A stretch of 58,606 nucleotides of DNA from Victivallis lenta (GTDB taxonomy: Bacteria; Verrucomicrobiota; Lentisphaeria; Victivallales; Victivallaceae), in the NCBI RefSeq assembly GCF_009695545.1, contig NZ_VUNS01000031.1, forward strand, positions 1 through 58,606, written 5' to 3'. A model generated the notes under the pieces. The model made no database searches. It worked only from the letters and a program-made list of their open reading frames with translations, and was not told the DNA's origin. A program made the translations under genes and the position numbers. This document shows, piece by piece, positions 58,237 to 58,606 of the stretch. Position 1 is the first letter of the stretch. The number at the start of each line of letters is the position of its first letter.

Positions 58237-58500
58237 ATGTTGAAACGTTTTTTAATCCTATTGTTGGCGTTGGCATATAATTCGACCAGTATTGCAGTGG
58301 AAGATGATAATCCTTGTGTTACACATGACTGGGAGATGGTACAGCATGACTGTTCTTTAATATTGGCTGTTACACCTTATAAGTCGGTGGTTTTACCAGC
58401 AAACGGTTCCGTCAGTCTTGTCGGGTTGTCCAGGAGTTGCTTTTCTGCGAGTGTGGATGGTAAATGTTATTATGAGTGCCAGACGTGTCCTAACAATTAG
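58237..58500 (+). CDS. Small Cys-containing secreted protein
   Basis: An 87-residue peptide with a signal sequence (MLKRFLILLLALAYNSTSIA) and a short mature chain containing five Cys, two of them in the C-terminal YYECQTCPNN. It lies 41 bases after the HEAT-repeat gene in the same AT-rich block. The start at 58237 is taken because the signal peptide begins there; the ribosome site is weak. I do not recognise the family. It may be disulfide-stabilised and envelope-located. Confidence 0.55.
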   Translation: MLKRFLILLLALAYNSTSIAVEDDNPCVTHDWEMVQHDCSLILAVTPYKSVVLPANGSVSLVGLSRSCFSASVDGKCYYECQTCPNN

Positions 58501-58606
58501 CCAAAAAGGCGGAGCCAAACTTTGTCCGTAACAGTATATTACGGTTGCCTAACCCCAAAGGAGGGCTCCGTAATGAAAAATACCTCGATAAGTCTGTTTC
58601 GTCAAA
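58501..58606 (+). mobile_element. Probable 5' end of an insertion element with structured leader
   Basis: Directly after the small Cys-containing gene, a new unit begins with nested inverted repeats CGGAGCC (58510-58516)/GGCTCCG (58564-58570), CTTTG/CAAAG and CCGTAA/TTACGG, then a coding start at 58573. Similar leaders that fold over the ribosome site are known from IS10/IS50-type elements. The truncated fnlA end of the window also suggests an element. The assignment is inference. Confidence 0.4.
58573..58606 (+). CDS. Start of a gene cut by the window end, possibly a transposase
   Basis: AAAGGAGGG lies 9-10 bases before the ATG at 58573. Only MKNTSISLFRQ is available before the window ends, too little to identify. 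The position behind a structured leader suggests a transposase. Confidence 0.4.
   Translation, partial: MKNTSISLFRQ

Overview
The window looks like one chromosomal stretch of a GC-rich, Gram-negative, polysaccharide-degrading bacterium. The best guess is a Lentisphaerae/Victivallis-like member of the PVC group. The reasons are three short type II pseudopilin-like proteins (leader ending [11 protein letters not shown]) sitting beside glycoside hydrolase genes, an orphan secretin pair, and large secreted fibronectin-III/DGDG-repeat proteins. This assignment is inference; no rRNA or marker gene is present. Both ends look like insertion-element sequence, so the window may be a contig broken at repeats.

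Layout. 1-7646 (+): surface polysaccharide nucleotide-sugar genes. A 5'-truncated fnlA/capE is followed by a cupin sugar isomerase, capF, capG/wecB-like and a WbuB-like glycosyltransferase (UDP-L-FucNAc synthesis and transfer), then UDP-xylose synthase, gmd and fcl (GDP-L-fucose). 8302-28513: carbohydrate utilisation. It holds a GH4 enzyme, a regulator/pseudopilin/clan GH-A unit, a divergent pseudopilin plus radical SAM protein, a GH2/binding-protein/zwf operon, a decayed glycosidase remnant, and an AraC/unknown 810-residue protein/pseudopilin/GH-A unit. 28583-31816 (-): two tandem secretin-like paralogues.

31945-47094 (-): an apparent osmotic-stress regulon. It contains kdpFABC with a short KdpD, a separate HAMP histidine kinase and an NtrC-type sigma-54 activator. 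It also contains a glycine-betaine-type ABC transporter and an N5-(carboxyethyl)ornithine synthase homologue with a hypothetical protein and an EamA transporter. Three start regions, before the kinase/kdp, betaine-transporter and opine-synthase genes, each carry a GG-N10-GC sigma-54 core of the form TTGGCAT-N5-TTGC. Each also has an upstream dyad TTGCA-N3-TGCAA 75-118 bp away. Together they suggest one enhancer-binding protein coordinates K+ uptake, betaine uptake and opine synthesis. This is the most interesting system here.

47558-50208 (-): a UvrA2-type ABC protein and a small basic ORF ahead of a strong terminator. 50209-51446 is gene-poor and AT-rich in its second part. 51447-58500 (+): a very large secreted modular protein interrupted by one in-frame TGA, a membrane-anchored HEAT-repeat protein and a small Cys-rich secreted protein. 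Composition becomes visibly AT-richer from about 55750. The last 100 bases look like the structured leader and start of a transposase-like gene.
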